Assembly: GCA_910578965.1 (NCBI GenBank)
Contig: CAJTSP010000004.1
Location: 1-35,419 of the forward strand
Reading direction: 5' to 3'
DNA length: 35,419 nt
Source of the DNA: an uncultured Oscillospiraceae bacterium
GTDB lineage: Bacteria; Bacillota; Clostridia; Oscillospirales; Ruminococcaceae
Within the stretch, counting starts at the first letter, position 1. Each line of letters begins with the position of its first letter. Shown here one piece after another: positions 1 to 7,893 of this stretch. The translations under genes were made by a program, and so were the position numbers. Below the pieces are notes generated by a model. It ran no database searches, was not told the DNA's origin, and saw only the letters and a list, made by a program, of their open reading frames with translations.

Positions 1-530
1 CCCGCCCCCCGCAGGCCCGTGCCCCGTGCCAGCCGGAACAGGAGGGTCTCCGCCTGGTCGTTCAGGGTATGGGCGGTGGCGACCCATACCCGGGGGCCGG
101 GCTTTCCCCCATTTTGGGCCGTTCCCTCCGCCGTGGCCAGCAACCGATCAAAAAAGCCGTATCGCAGCCGGCGCGCCCAATCCTCGCTGGGATGCTCCGG
201 TACCGGGATCCCCTCCCCTGCCGCCGAAAAAGCATGCAGCGCCACCCCGTGCCGCGCGCAAAAATCGGCCACAAAGGCGGCGTCCGCCCTGGATCGCTCG
301 CCCCGGATGCCGTGATCCACGTGTACGGCCTCTACCCGGATACCAAGTGCGGCGGCGCTGCGCAGCAAAAATACAAGCAGGGCCATGGAGTCGGCCCCGC
401 CCGAGACCGCCGCAATGACCCTGTCCTGAGGCGCAAACAGCCCCTGCCGGGCGCAAAAGCCCAGCACCGCCCGTTCAAATTGCTCCGCCGCGTTTGCCGG
501 CGCGGAATCCGGCAGCCCCTGCCCTGCCAT
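1..530 (-). CDS. tilS: tRNA(Ile)-lysidine synthase TilS, 5' part (gene runs off the window)
   Basis: This is the N-terminal 176 codons of an open frame that leaves the window at base 1. TilS uses ATP and lysine to convert the wobble cytidine of tRNA-Ile(CAU) to lysidine, so that AUA is read as Ile. It acts in the cytoplasm and is normally essential. Visible support is the PP-loop ATP-pyrophosphatase signature SGGADS at residues 43-48, followed by a VHVDHGIRG segment near residue 70 and an RLARGTGLRG segment at the cut end, all typical of the N-type ATPase core. The ATG at 530 lies 2 nt after the dnaB stop and is preceded by a GGCGGG stretch inside the dnaB end, so the two genes are probably co-transcribed and translationally coupled. 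The C-terminal tRNA-binding domains lie outside the window. Confidence 0.9.
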   Translation of the reverse strand, partial: MAGQGLPDSAPANAAEQFERAVLGFCARQGLFAPQDRVIAAVSGGADSMALLVFLLRSAAALGIRVEAVHVDHGIRGERSRADAAFVADFCARHGVALHAFSAAGEGIPVPEHPSEDWARRLRYGFFDRLLATAEGTAQNGGKPGPRVWVATAHTLNDQAETLLFRLARGTGLRGA

Positions 531-532
531 GC

Positions 533-1936
533 TTAATACCCGCCATGGCTGTAATCCACATTCATAAAACGGGTATGCGCGCCATCCCAGCCAAGGTCCA
601 CCTTGCCGGTCTCGCCGTGACGGTTTTTGGCCACGATGCACTCGGCGGTGTTGGCGTCCGCCATCTCTTCGCCGCCGCCGATGGAATCGTAATAGGCCTC
701 CCGGTAGAGGAACAGCACGATATCGGCATCCTGCTCGATCGAGCCGGAATCCCGCAGGTCGGACAACTGGGGCCGATGGTCGGCCCGGCCTTTTTCCACC
801 GCACGGGATAGCTGGCTGAGCGCTATTACCGGGATGTTGAGCTCCTTGGCCATAATCTTGAGGCTGCGGGTGATCTCGCTGATCTCCTGCACCCGGTTTT
901 CGGTGCGGCGGCCGCTGGTCATAAGTTGGAGATAGTCGATGATGACCAGCCCGATGTTGGGGCGGGCCGGGTCCTGGTTGATCCGGCGCACCTTGGCCTT
1001 GATCTCGGGGATGGTGATACCGGAGGTGTCATCCATGTAAATGGGGGCGTTGTGTAACTGGTCGGTGGCCTGGGCAAGGTCGTCCCAGTCGGCGGCGGAC
1101 AGCTCGCCGGTGCGGAAGGCATGGCTCTCGATGCCGGCTTCGCTGGACAAAATGCGCCCGGCCAACTGATCTTTGGTCATTTCCAAACTAAAAATGGCCA
1201 CAGGCACCTGCTGGCGCTTGGCCACGTTGGTGGCAATGTTGAGGGCAAAGCTGGTTTTGCCCATGCCAGGGCGGGCAGCCAGGATGATGAGGTCGGATCG
1301 GCCCAGCCCTCCGGTAAGGATGGTATCCAGATAGGTAAAGCCGGTGGGGATGCCTCGGTACTTGTCCCGGTCCGGCCCGCTGATCTGCTGCAGGCCGATT
1401 ACCGTCTCGATCAGGACGGTGGACAGGCGTGTAAGGGCCGACTGGTCACGCCCCGAACGGATCTCGTAGATCTTTTGCTCGGCGCTTTCGAGCAGCAGCT
1501 TTGCATCCGGCTCCTCGCTGCTCTGCTCCAAAATGGATCGGGCCGCCTCCATCAGTTGACGTACAAGGTATTTCTGCTCGATAATCCGGGCGTAGGCAGG
1601 CACGTTGCTGATGCTGGGCACCGTCTCGGCCAGAACAGCCAGGTAGACCTTGGCCGCGTCGGTGCTTTCAAACACCCCGTGCGAAACAACGGCATCCAGC
1701 AGGGTAACCGCGTCCACCGCCTGGCCGGCGGTAAAAATGCGCACGATTTCGGAGTAGATCTCGCCGTTTTGCCGCGCGTAGAACATCTCCGGCCGCAGGA
1801 CCTCAATGAGGTCCGGGATAATATCGTTCTTGATGAGCGCCGCTCCCAGCACCGACTGCTCGGCCAGCATGTGATAGGGCGGGTTAAGCCCCATGGCCTC
1901 CAGGCTCAGGGCCCCGCCCCGGCGTTCCTCCGGCAT
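533..1936 (-). CDS. dnaB: Replicative DNA helicase DnaB
   Basis: Hexameric 5'-3' helicase that unwinds DNA at the replication fork and contacts primase (the gene is called dnaC in Bacillus). The 467-residue product has the usual length. The N-terminal helical domain begins at AEQSVLGAAL (residues 25-34). The RecA-like domain has Walker A RPGMGKTS at 222-229 and Walker B IIDYLQLM at 332-339; a downstream ALSQLSRAVEKG segment matches the helicase core. No intein is present. A purine-rich GGGGAGGGG motif about 8 nt upstream supports the ATG at 1936, although M15 would also leave a complete family N terminus. It follows rplI by 150 nt and immediately precedes tilS; rplI-dnaB adjacency is a common Firmicutes arrangement. 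Confidence 0.97.
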   Translation of the reverse strand: MPEERRGGALSLEAMGLNPPYHMLAEQSVLGAALIKNDIIPDLIEVLRPEMFYARQNGEIYSEIVRIFTAGQAVDAVTLLDAVVSHGVFESTDAAKVYLAVLAETVPSISNVPAYARIIEQKYLVRQLMEAARSILEQSSEEPDAKLLLESAEQKIYEIRSGRDQSALTRLSTVLIETVIGLQQISGPDRDKYRGIPTGFTYLDTILTGGLGRSDLIILAARPGMGKTSFALNIATNVAKRQQVPVAIFSLEMTKDQLAGRILSSEAGIESHAFRTGELSAADWDDLAQATDQLHNAPIYMDDTSGITIPEIKAKVRRINQDPARPNIGLVIIDYLQLMTSGRRTENRVQEISEITRSLKIMAKELNIPVIALSQLSRAVEKGRADHRPQLSDLRDSGSIEQDADIVLFLYREAYYDSIGGGEEMADANTAECIVAKNRHGETGKVDLGWDGAHTRFMNVDYSHGGY

Positions 1937-2083
1937 GCCTCTTCCCCTCCCCTTGTCAGATGGTTCTCAGGCGGCGCGCACCCCAAAAGCGGGCAAGCCC
2001 GCCACAAAACGGCTTTTCCAAACGGGCTGCCCCGGCCTGCCGCAAAGCGGCTTTGCGCAGGCGCGGCCGCAGGTTTTTCGGGT

Positions 2084-2533
2084 TCAGGCTTCTTCCTCAA
2101 CCTTTACCTTAAAATTGGCCGCGACCCCCGGGTGCAGCTTGACCACGGCCCCAAAGGCGCCAAAATCCTTGATTTCCCGCTCCAGCTCAACCTTGCGCTT
2201 GTCCAGCGGGGTACCGATGAGCCGGGATAGGGCGTCCGCCACGTCCTTGGCGGTGACCTTGCCAAACAGCCTGCCGGAGGCCCCGCCCTTGGCCTTGAGG
2301 GTTACGGTTTTGCCCTCTACCTTGGCGGCCAGCGCCTGGGCGGCGGCCAGCGCCTCGGCGGCGTGGTGCTCTTTGGCGGCGTTTTTGGTCTTGACCATGT
2401 TTACCGCGGCGGCGTCCGCCGTAGCGGCCAGCCCCCGCGGAAACAGAAAGTTGCGGGCGTAGCCGTCTGATACCTCGTGGATCTCGTCCTTTTTGCCAAT
2501 CGATTTGACATCTTGCTTTAACAGTACTTTCAT
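2084..2533 (-). CDS. rplI: Large-subunit ribosomal protein bL9
   Basis: Structural protein of the 50S subunit that binds 23S rRNA near the L1 stalk. The 149-residue product starts MKVLLKQDVKSIGKKDE and continues into YARNFLFPRGLA, the hallmark of the bL9 N domain. The alanine- and lysine-rich central helix (about residues 42-75) and the C-terminal rRNA-binding domain follow. The ATG at 2533 was chosen because family homology starts exactly there and a GAGGGGAGAGG ribosome-binding site lies just upstream; the reading frame extends further upstream without homology. It has its own promoter (2576-2604), so it can start an rplI-dnaB-tilS unit independent of gdpP. Confidence 0.97.
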   Translation of the reverse strand: MKVLLKQDVKSIGKKDEIHEVSDGYARNFLFPRGLAATADAAAVNMVKTKNAAKEHHAAEALAAAQALAAKVEGKTVTLKAKGGASGRLFGKVTAKDVADALSRLIGTPLDKRKVELEREIKDFGAFGAVVKLHPGVAANFKVKVEEEA

Positions 2534-2575
2534 TGGGTATCCTCTCCCCTCGCAAATCTCTTGTGGATGGGTTCT

Positions 2576-2604
2576 ATTGTATCCCTTGCGGCCCGCGCGG
2601 TCAA
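2576..2604 (-). promoter_or_regulatory. Sigma-A promoter of rplI, overlapped by a 14-bp dyad
   Basis: On the minus strand, a TTGACC -35 (2604-2599), 17-bp spacer and TACAAT -10 (2581-2576) lie 42 nt before the rplI ATG. A perfect 14-bp inverted repeat (arms 2584-2597 and 2607-2620, 9-nt loop) covers the spacer and flanks the -35. The dyad could be an operator or a hairpin; neither strand has a T-run after it, so it is not a classical terminator. Confidence 0.75.
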
Positions 2605-2757
2605 GCCGCGGGCCGCAAGGCAAAAGCTGACGCCAAAGCGGGCTGGGCCGCTGTGCAGCCGGCGCAGGCAGCGCCCCGGCGGCCGGCAAGCTTTTTTGTC
2701 GCAGCACATACGGCCGCACCGGCAGGATTTTCGGCTTTGCCTTTTATGAAGCCTCCG

Positions 2758-4740
2758 CTAATCCGCAGGTTTTTTCTTTGTGCCCTGCTCAGCGCAATAG
2801 GCGTCAATGGCGTCCATCAGCAACTGCCGGGCCTGGTCCGGGGTGGTGTCCTTAAGCTGGGCGCCGGCCATGGTGAGATGGCCGCCGCCGCCCAGGCGCT
2901 CCAGGATAACTTGCACGTTGACCGCCCCCATGCTGCGGGCCGAGATATTGACCCCGCCGCCCTTTTGTACCGCCACAAAGCTGGCGTTTACCCCGATGAT
3001 GGTCAAAAGGTCGTTGGCCGCCTGGGGCACCGCCACCGCAAGCCCAGCGGCCAGCTCGCCCCCCACCGAGATGGCGCAGCCCTTATAAACCTGCGCCCGC
3101 TCCACCAGCTCGGATTTTGCGGCATATTCCTCCATGCTGGAGGAAAACAGCTTTTTCACCTCCGAGGTCTCCGCCCCCATCCGGCGCAGGTAGGCCGCCG
3201 CTTCAAAGGTGCGCACCCCGGTATGCAGCGCAAAATTGCGGGTGTCCAGCATGATGCCGGCCAGCAGCGCCTCAGCCTCGAGCGGGGTAGGGCCCTGGTC
3301 CTTGCGGCCGTCCCCCACATACTGCAACAGCTCGCTCACCAGCTCGCAGGCCGAGGAGGCATACGGCTCGTGGTAAAGCACCACCGTGTTTTCGATGTGC
3401 CCCACCGCCTTGCGGTGATGGTCGATCACCGCAACATGGCGGCATTTTTGGTACACCTCAAAACTCTCCAGCAGGCCCTTGAGATAGGTATCCACCACGA
3501 TCAGCAGGGTGTTTTTGGTGATACCCTCCAGCGCGGTTTCGGGCGAGATAAAATCCTCGCCAAAGCCGGCCTTGTCAAACTCGGTCACCAGCGGTGTGGC
3601 AAGGGTAGCTTCCCGCCGCAGCACAATGGCGGCCGGCACATCGCAGATTTTGCAGATGCGCAGCACCCCCACCGCCGCGCCGGCGCTGTCCAGGTCGCTC
3701 ATGCGGTGGCCCATCACCAGCACGCTGTCGCTCTGGCGGATCATGTCGGCCAGGGCGTTGGCCACCATCCGGCTTTTGACCTTGCTGCGCTTTTCCACGC
3801 TGCGGGAGACGCCCCCGTAAAACTCAAAGCCGTCCGGCATCTTGACCGCCGCCTGGTCGCCGCCGCGGCCCAGCGCCATATCCAGCGCCTGGCGGGCCAT
3901 CTCCTGGCACTCGGCCAGGGTCGCGCCACCCCGGCCCACCCCAATGGAAAGGGTCAGGTTGAGGTTTTCGTCCAGCGCACGCACCTTGTCCAGCACATCA
4001 AACCGCGCGGCGGCCATCTCCCGCATATGCCGCTCCTCCACCACCGCAATATACCGGGAGTTTGCCACCCGGCGCAAAAAGCCGGTAGTACGGCCGATGG
4101 CGGTCTCCAGCGTACGGTTGACCCCCTCCAGCACCCGCGCCCGCTCGGAATCCCGCAGCCCGCCAAACACCTCGTCGTAACCGTCGATCTCAAAAACCAG
4201 ATAGGCCGGGCGGGTAGCGGCATATTCGGCCGCCTGTTCCTTAAGGGCGGTGTCGTCCACCAAAAAGACGATACTCAGCTCTTCCCGGCCGGCCACCGTG
4301 CTGGCATACGCGGTATATCGGCGGCCGTCCTGCTCCAGGCACTGGCCGGCCGGCTGGGCACAGGCACGCAGGTCCAGCCCCGGCAGCACCCTGCTTGCCG
4401 GCAGCAGCAGGGCATCCTGATCGCCCAGCAGTGCGGCGCGCAGAGGAGGGTTATACCACAAAAGGGTCTTGCCCGAGAGCAGCATCACCGGCAGCGGCAG
4501 CCTGGCCAGGGTATATTGCACCTCGCTGCCCTCAAACACCCCGCCCGAGAGCCAGCGGGCGATCCGCCCGCGCAAAGCGGCCCCGCCGGCCCAGAGCCCG
4601 GCGATGATGAGCAGCAGCAGGATGCCCACCGGCAGCAGCAGCACCGGCCGCTCGGTAGCGATGGCCAGGGTAAGGCCGGCCGAGAGGATCAGCAGCCCGG
4701 CCACCAGTACCTCCAGGCAAAGACGCGGTTTTTTTGGCAT
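2758..4740 (-). CDS. gdpP: Cyclic-di-AMP phosphodiesterase GdpP (DHH/DHHA1 with PAS and degenerate GGDEF)
   Basis: Membrane-bound enzyme that hydrolyses c-di-AMP to pApA and so sets the level of a messenger governing potassium/osmolyte uptake and cell-wall stress. The 660-residue length is standard for the family. Two transmembrane segments occupy about residues 10-50, followed by a PAS-like region and a degenerate GGDEF domain (SIGVGRGGATL near 265-275, with no GGDEF active-site signature). The catalytic DHH domain shows GHRMSDLDS at 344-352, DTY at 417-419 and DHH at 440-442, and the DHHA1 domain ends with GGGGHLTMAG near 620. GHRMSDLDS has Ser where many relatives have Pro. The ATG at 4740 is preferred over an in-frame TTG at 4773, which lacks a ribosome-binding site; an AAGGGGGG tract lies 12 nt before the ATG. 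The gene sits between rnjA and rplI, as in many Firmicutes. Confidence 0.92.
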   Translation of the reverse strand: MPKKPRLCLEVLVAGLLILSAGLTLAIATERPVLLLPVGILLLLIIAGLWAGGAALRGRIARWLSGGVFEGSEVQYTLARLPLPVMLLSGKTLLWYNPPLRAALLGDQDALLLPASRVLPGLDLRACAQPAGQCLEQDGRRYTAYASTVAGREELSIVFLVDDTALKEQAAEYAATRPAYLVFEIDGYDEVFGGLRDSERARVLEGVNRTLETAIGRTTGFLRRVANSRYIAVVEERHMREMAAARFDVLDKVRALDENLNLTLSIGVGRGGATLAECQEMARQALDMALGRGGDQAAVKMPDGFEFYGGVSRSVEKRSKVKSRMVANALADMIRQSDSVLVMGHRMSDLDSAGAAVGVLRICKICDVPAAIVLRREATLATPLVTEFDKAGFGEDFISPETALEGITKNTLLIVVDTYLKGLLESFEVYQKCRHVAVIDHHRKAVGHIENTVVLYHEPYASSACELVSELLQYVGDGRKDQGPTPLEAEALLAGIMLDTRNFALHTGVRTFEAAAYLRRMGAETSEVKKLFSSSMEEYAAKSELVERAQVYKGCAISVGGELAAGLAVAVPQAANDLLTIIGVNASFVAVQKGGGVNISARSMGAVNVQVILERLGGGGHLTMAGAQLKDTTPDQARQLLMDAIDAYCAEQGTKKKPAD

Positions 4741-4939
4741 TGGGAAGATTCGCCCCCCTTTTTTGTGCTTCAAAGCAGCACAGCCGGGCAGCTATTTTGC
4801 CCGGCCATGCAAGCGCATGTTCCGCCCTTGATGCGTTTCATTTTGCCAAGCTCTTGCCCGGGCGCCGACAAGAATTTCCCCGGGCCTTCGCGCCGCCCTT
4901 GATGCAGCGCAAAGGCCCAGCAAGCGCGGCCCGCCCTCC

Positions 4940-6814
4940 CTACAGCTCCATCAGGATCGGCAGGATCATGGGGCTGCGCTTGGTCTTGCGGTAAATATAG
5001 GAAGACAGCGCCTCCCGCACCCTTGTTTTTACGCTGCCAAGGTCCCGCTGACGGTCGAACCGGCATTTTTCAAAGGTTTCGGCCACCAGCCGCCGGGCCT
5101 CGTCCAGCAGCTCCTCGCTCTCCCGCACATACACAAAGCCGCGGCTCACCAGCTCGGGGCCAGCCAGCACCTCGCCGGTGGCGCCGTCGACGGTGGCCAC
5201 CACAATGACCAGCCCGTCCTCCGAGAGGTGGCGGCGATCCCGCAGGACCACGTTGCCCACATCGCCCACGCCCAGGCCGTCCACCATCACGGCGCCGGCC
5301 GGGACCGGCTCGCCCACCCGCAGCCCGCTGCGGGAGAGGATGACCGTTTCACCGATCTCGGAGATGTGGATATTTTTTTCCGGGATGCCCAAGGCCGCCG
5401 CGGTCTGGGCGTGCTTTTTGAGCTGCTTGTACTCGCCGTGCACCGGCAGAAAATATTGCGGGGCGGCCAGGGTGAGCATCAGCTTCTGCTCCTCCTGGCA
5501 GGCATGGCCCGAGACATGCACGTCGTACATCGACTCGTAGATAACCTCGGCCCCCAGCAGCAAAAGTCCGTTGACCACCTTAGTAACCATCTTTTCGTTG
5601 CCCGGGATGGGCCGGGCCGAGATGATGATAAAATCCCCCGGGCCCACATGCACCTGCCGGTGGCTGCCGGAGGCCATGCGGGACAAGGCGCTCATCGCCT
5701 CGCCCTGGCTGCCGGTGGTGATGAGCACGATCTTTTCGGGCGGGTAGCGGTTGATCTGCTCGATATCGATCAGCACCCCGTCCGGCGCGTGGATATAGCC
5801 CAGCTCCTGGGCCATCTGGGTATTGTTGACCATGCTGCGCCCGCTCACCGCCACCTTGCGGCCGTTTTGCACCGCAAGGTCGATGATCTGCTGTACCCGG
5901 TAGAGGTTGGAGGCAAAGGTAGCGATGATGATACGCTGCTTGTCGGCCCGGTGGAACAAATCGCTCACGGTCTGGGCCACCTTATGCTCGGTGGCGGTAA
6001 AGCCGGGGCGCTCGGCATTGGTGGAATCGCTCAGCAGCGCCAGCACCCCTTTTTTGCCGTACCCGGCAATGGCGGCAAGGTCGGTAGGCCCGTCCAGCAG
6101 AGGGGTGTAATCGATCTTGAAATCGCCGGTCTGCAGGAGCACGCCGGCCGGGCACTCAATGGCAAAGGCCACCGCGTCCGGGATCGAGTGGTTCACATGG
6201 ATCGGCTCAATGGTAAAGCAGCCCAGCCGGAACTTCTGCCCCGGGCGGATTTCCACCAGCTTAACCTGCCCCAGCAGGCCATGCTCCTCAAGCTTGTTTT
6301 TAATGAGCCCGATGGTAAGCCGGGTAGCGTACACCGGGAAATTGGCCTGCCGCAAAAGATAGGGCAGGCTGCCGATATGGTCCTCGTGCCCGTGGGTAAT
6401 GATGATGCCCCGCACCTTCTCGCGGTTCTGCACAAGCCAGGTAAAATCCGGGATCACAAGGTCCACCCCAAACATATCGCTGTCCGGAAAGACGACCCCG
6501 CAATCCACCATGATCATATCGCCCTGGCACTCGTAGACGGTGGCGTTTTTGCCCACCTCGCCAAGGCCGCCCAGCGGTACGATCTGTACCGGGATGTCCG
6601 GCGGCTCGGGAGCCCGGCGGCCCCTTGCCGTTTTTGGCTGCACGGAAGGCTTGGCCGGGCCCCGGCCCTTTTTGGGCGCGGCAGGCTGGGGCGCACGTAG
6701 CAGCCCCTCTCCGGGCTGCCCGTCCGCCAAAAGCCGGGTTCTGGGAGGACGGGGCAGCCTTTGCTGCGCCGCCTTCAAATCGGTTCGGTTGGGCTTTTTT
6801 TCTACCATACGCAT
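4940..6814 (-). CDS. rnjA: Ribonuclease J (metallo-beta-lactamase/beta-CASP RNase)
   Basis: Endonuclease and 5'-3' exonuclease that matures and degrades mRNA and rRNA in bacteria lacking RNase E. The 624-residue product carries the zinc-binding HGHEDH motif at 141-146, a beta-CASP region (for example VAVSGRSM and the SGHACQEEQ segment) and the small C-terminal domain ending SPMILPILMEL. The first ~75 residues are a basic Pro/Ala/Arg-rich extension absent from Bacillus RNase J1 and probably disordered. The sequence does not separate J1 from J2. GGAGG lies 4 nt before the ATG at 6814 and 10 nt before a second in-frame ATG at 6808, so either may be the start. It is led by a strong promoter at 7100-7128 and a long structured leader, and may be co-transcribed with gdpP 199 nt downstream. 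Confidence 0.94.
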   Translation of the reverse strand: MRMVEKKPNRTDLKAAQQRLPRPPRTRLLADGQPGEGLLRAPQPAAPKKGRGPAKPSVQPKTARGRRAPEPPDIPVQIVPLGGLGEVGKNATVYECQGDMIMVDCGVVFPDSDMFGVDLVIPDFTWLVQNREKVRGIIITHGHEDHIGSLPYLLRQANFPVYATRLTIGLIKNKLEEHGLLGQVKLVEIRPGQKFRLGCFTIEPIHVNHSIPDAVAFAIECPAGVLLQTGDFKIDYTPLLDGPTDLAAIAGYGKKGVLALLSDSTNAERPGFTATEHKVAQTVSDLFHRADKQRIIIATFASNLYRVQQIIDLAVQNGRKVAVSGRSMVNNTQMAQELGYIHAPDGVLIDIEQINRYPPEKIVLITTGSQGEAMSALSRMASGSHRQVHVGPGDFIIISARPIPGNEKMVTKVVNGLLLLGAEVIYESMYDVHVSGHACQEEQKLMLTLAAPQYFLPVHGEYKQLKKHAQTAAALGIPEKNIHISEIGETVILSRSGLRVGEPVPAGAVMVDGLGVGDVGNVVLRDRRHLSEDGLVIVVATVDGATGEVLAGPELVSRGFVYVRESEELLDEARRLVAETFEKCRFDRQRDLGSVKTRVREALSSYIYRKTKRSPMILPILMEL

Positions 6815-6877
6815 TGTTCCTCCAAAAATCCTGCGCGAGGGGCAAGGCCGCTCTGCCCGGCCCTATGCGCATTACAC

Positions 6878-6926
6878 GCAGAACCAGGCCTCTCGTGTCA
6901 TGCGTGAGAGGCCTTTCTGCTTTTTT
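6878..6926 (+). terminator. Intrinsic terminator (plus strand), antisense to the rnjA leader
   Basis: A stem of GCAGAA + AGGCCTCTC (6878-6883, 6886-6894) pairs with GAGAGGCCT + TTCTGC (6906-6920), interrupted only by a CC bulge, and is followed by six Ts (6921-6926). It has the full form of a rho-independent terminator for rightward transcription, yet no rightward gene precedes it. On the minus strand there is no T-run, so it would act only as a leader hairpin. Confidence 0.6.
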
Positions 6927-6948
6927 GCGTGTATGTATGTTCTTTTTT

Positions 6949-6972
6949 GCGGCTTTGGGAGCCGCTTTTATT
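6949..6972 (+). terminator. Second short terminator-like hairpin (plus strand) in the rnjA leader
   Basis: A GCGGCT stem (6949-6954) with loop TTGGG pairs with AGCCGC (6960-6965), followed by TTTTATT. It lies just downstream of the stronger hairpin at 6878-6926 and has the same orientation. The stem is only 6 bp, so termination would be weaker. In the rnjA transcript it would be a hairpin flanked by an A-run. Confidence 0.45.
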
Positions 6973-7099
6973 CCAAGTTGAGCGGGCACGTTGCGTCCAT
7001 CTGTTCGATGCGACCCAGGCCCTCGGCAAACAGGAGCATTTCCCGCGCCGCAGGGCGCGGCCGGCCGGGAAATGCAAGACGTACATCACAGGTGTCCTT

Positions 7100-7128
7100 A
7101 TTATACCCCGGCGCAAAAGCCTTGTCAA
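7100..7128 (-). promoter_or_regulatory. Perfect-consensus sigma-A promoter upstream of rnjA
   Basis: The minus strand has TTGACA (7128-7123), exactly 17 bp, and TATAAT (7105-7100). It is the only promoter in the window with both hexamers fully consensus, so strong constitutive initiation is expected, with a start near 7093 and a long leader before rnjA. Confidence 0.85.
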
Positions 7129-7212
7129 ATACAGCCTTTCGGGCCGGTTCGGGCCGGTTCGCCCTTTGGCGGGCATCCCCGCCTTGTCTTGCGGCATTTT
7201 GCGTTTGCCGGC

Positions 7213-7241
7213 TGGACAGCGCCGGGTAAATCGGGTACAAT
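7213..7241 (+). promoter_or_regulatory. Sigma-A promoter for the TVP38-like gene
   Basis: TGGACA (7213-7218), 17-bp spacer and TACAAT (7236-7241) lie about 40 nt before the start codon at 7282. It is divergent from the rnjA promoter, with roughly 85 bp between the two -35 boxes. Confidence 0.7.
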
Positions 7242-7281
7242 CGGGATACGGCTTTGGCTAAGGATAAGGGGGCGGTGCGGC

Positions 7282-7893
7282 ATGCGCGGGTGGCTCAAAA
7301 AGGCGGCCAGGGCTGCCGGGCACTGCATAACCGGGGCGGCCATTGGGGGGATCGCCTGGTTTGTGGTTTGGGCCTGGCGCAGCGGGTTACTCACCGATCC
7401 CAACGCAATGGCTGCCTTTGTGGAAAGCTACGGGGCCGCCGCGCCGCTGCTGTTTATGCTGGTGCAGGTAGCGCAGATTTTGCTGGCCCTTGTGCCGGGC
7501 GGCGCGGCCTGTACGGTAGGGGTGCTGCTGTTTGGGCCTTGGCTGGGATTTTTATACAACTATCTGGGCACCCTCGCGGGCAGCCTGCTCAACTTTTGCC
7601 TTGCGCGCCGGTTTGGCATGCGATTTGTGCGGGCCTTTGGCGGTGAGGAGCTGCTGACCCGCCATCTGCGCCGGCTGGAAGAAAAAGACCGGTTTGCCAA
7701 ATGGTTCTTTTGGGCGATCCTACTGCCTTTTTTTCCGGACGATTTCCTCTGTATGCTGGCCGGGCTGACCAACATGAGCCTGCGGCGCTTTTGTGTGATC
7801 CTGTTGCTGGGCAAGCCGGCCAGCATTGCCCTGTACAGCATCGGGCTTGCACAGCTATTGCAGCTTGCGGCGCAAAGCCTGCCGTTTGCATGA
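7282..7893 (+). CDS. TVP38/TMEM64 (DedA/SNARE-associated superfamily) membrane protein
   Basis: A 203-residue integral membrane protein. Hydrophobic segments lie at about residues 15-32, 50-70, 75-100, 135-160 and 175-195. The loop motif LLFGPWLGFLYNYLGTLAGSL and the later WAILLPFFPDDFLCMLAGLTNMS match the conserved re-entrant-loop and Pro/Asp pattern of the SNARE-associated (VTT) domain. Relatives in the DedA superfamily have been linked to lipid scrambling and membrane homeostasis, but the substrate of this protein cannot be read from the sequence. The ATG at 7282 was chosen because an AAGGGGGCGG site precedes it and hydrophobic homology begins directly after; the frame extends upstream through the promoter without meaning. 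It appears monocistronic. Confidence 0.85.
   Translation: MRGWLKKAARAAGHCITGAAIGGIAWFVVWAWRSGLLTDPNAMAAFVESYGAAAPLLFMLVQVAQILLALVPGGAACTVGVLLFGPWLGFLYNYLGTLAGSLLNFCLARRFGMRFVRAFGGEELLTRHLRRLEEKDRFAKWFFWAILLPFFPDDFLCMLAGLTNMSLRRFCVILLLGKPASIALYSIGLAQLLQLAAQSLPFA

Larger units (their letters stand above)
6815..7093 (-). other. Structured 5' leader of rnjA or independent non-coding RNA
   Basis: About 280 nt separate the inferred transcription start (near 7093) from the rnjA start codon. On the transcript strand it can form a 10-bp hairpin (7036-7075), a CTGTT/AACAG helix (7001-7033), a GCGGCT hairpin (6949-6965) and the long bulged stem at 6878-6920. Short frames occur inside it, including a 62-codon Arg-rich frame and a 23-codon frame ending near 6972, but neither has convincing translation signals. 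It was compared from memory with tmRNA, RNase P RNA, SRP RNA and 6S RNA. The first three lack expected signature motifs and 6S could not be supported. A leader regulating RNase J is the simplest reading. Confidence 0.5.

Noticed and set aside
1937..2083. Terminator between rplI and dnaB
   Set aside because: Stem-loops are visible in the minus-strand RNA (GCCTG...CAGGC type), but no T-run follows and the genes are expected to be co-transcribed.
1121..2230. Long plus-strand open frames over dnaB, gdpP, rnjA and the recA region (for example 2533-4902 and 21531-23792)
   Set aside because: They mirror real minus-strand genes in GC-rich DNA, have no ribosome-binding sites and encode His/Gln/Ala-rich sequence without family features.
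4822..4905. 13-bp direct repeat CCGCCCTTGATGC (4822-4834 and 4893-4905) between rnjA and gdpP
   Set aside because: Short, two copies only, 58 bp apart, and not linked to any promoter or gene feature; plausible by chance in GC-rich sequence.
6949..7093. 6S RNA, tmRNA, SRP RNA or RNase P RNA
   Set aside because: None of the conserved sequence motifs of tmRNA, SRP or RNase P RNA could be found, and a closing stem with a central bubble as in 6S could not be drawn convincingly.
6898..7094. A 62-codon frame (minus strand) directly after the rnjA promoter and a 23-codon frame within it
   Set aside because: The purine-rich site before the longer frame lies upstream of the predicted transcription start. 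The product is Arg-rich and low in complexity, and the region is better explained as a structured leader.
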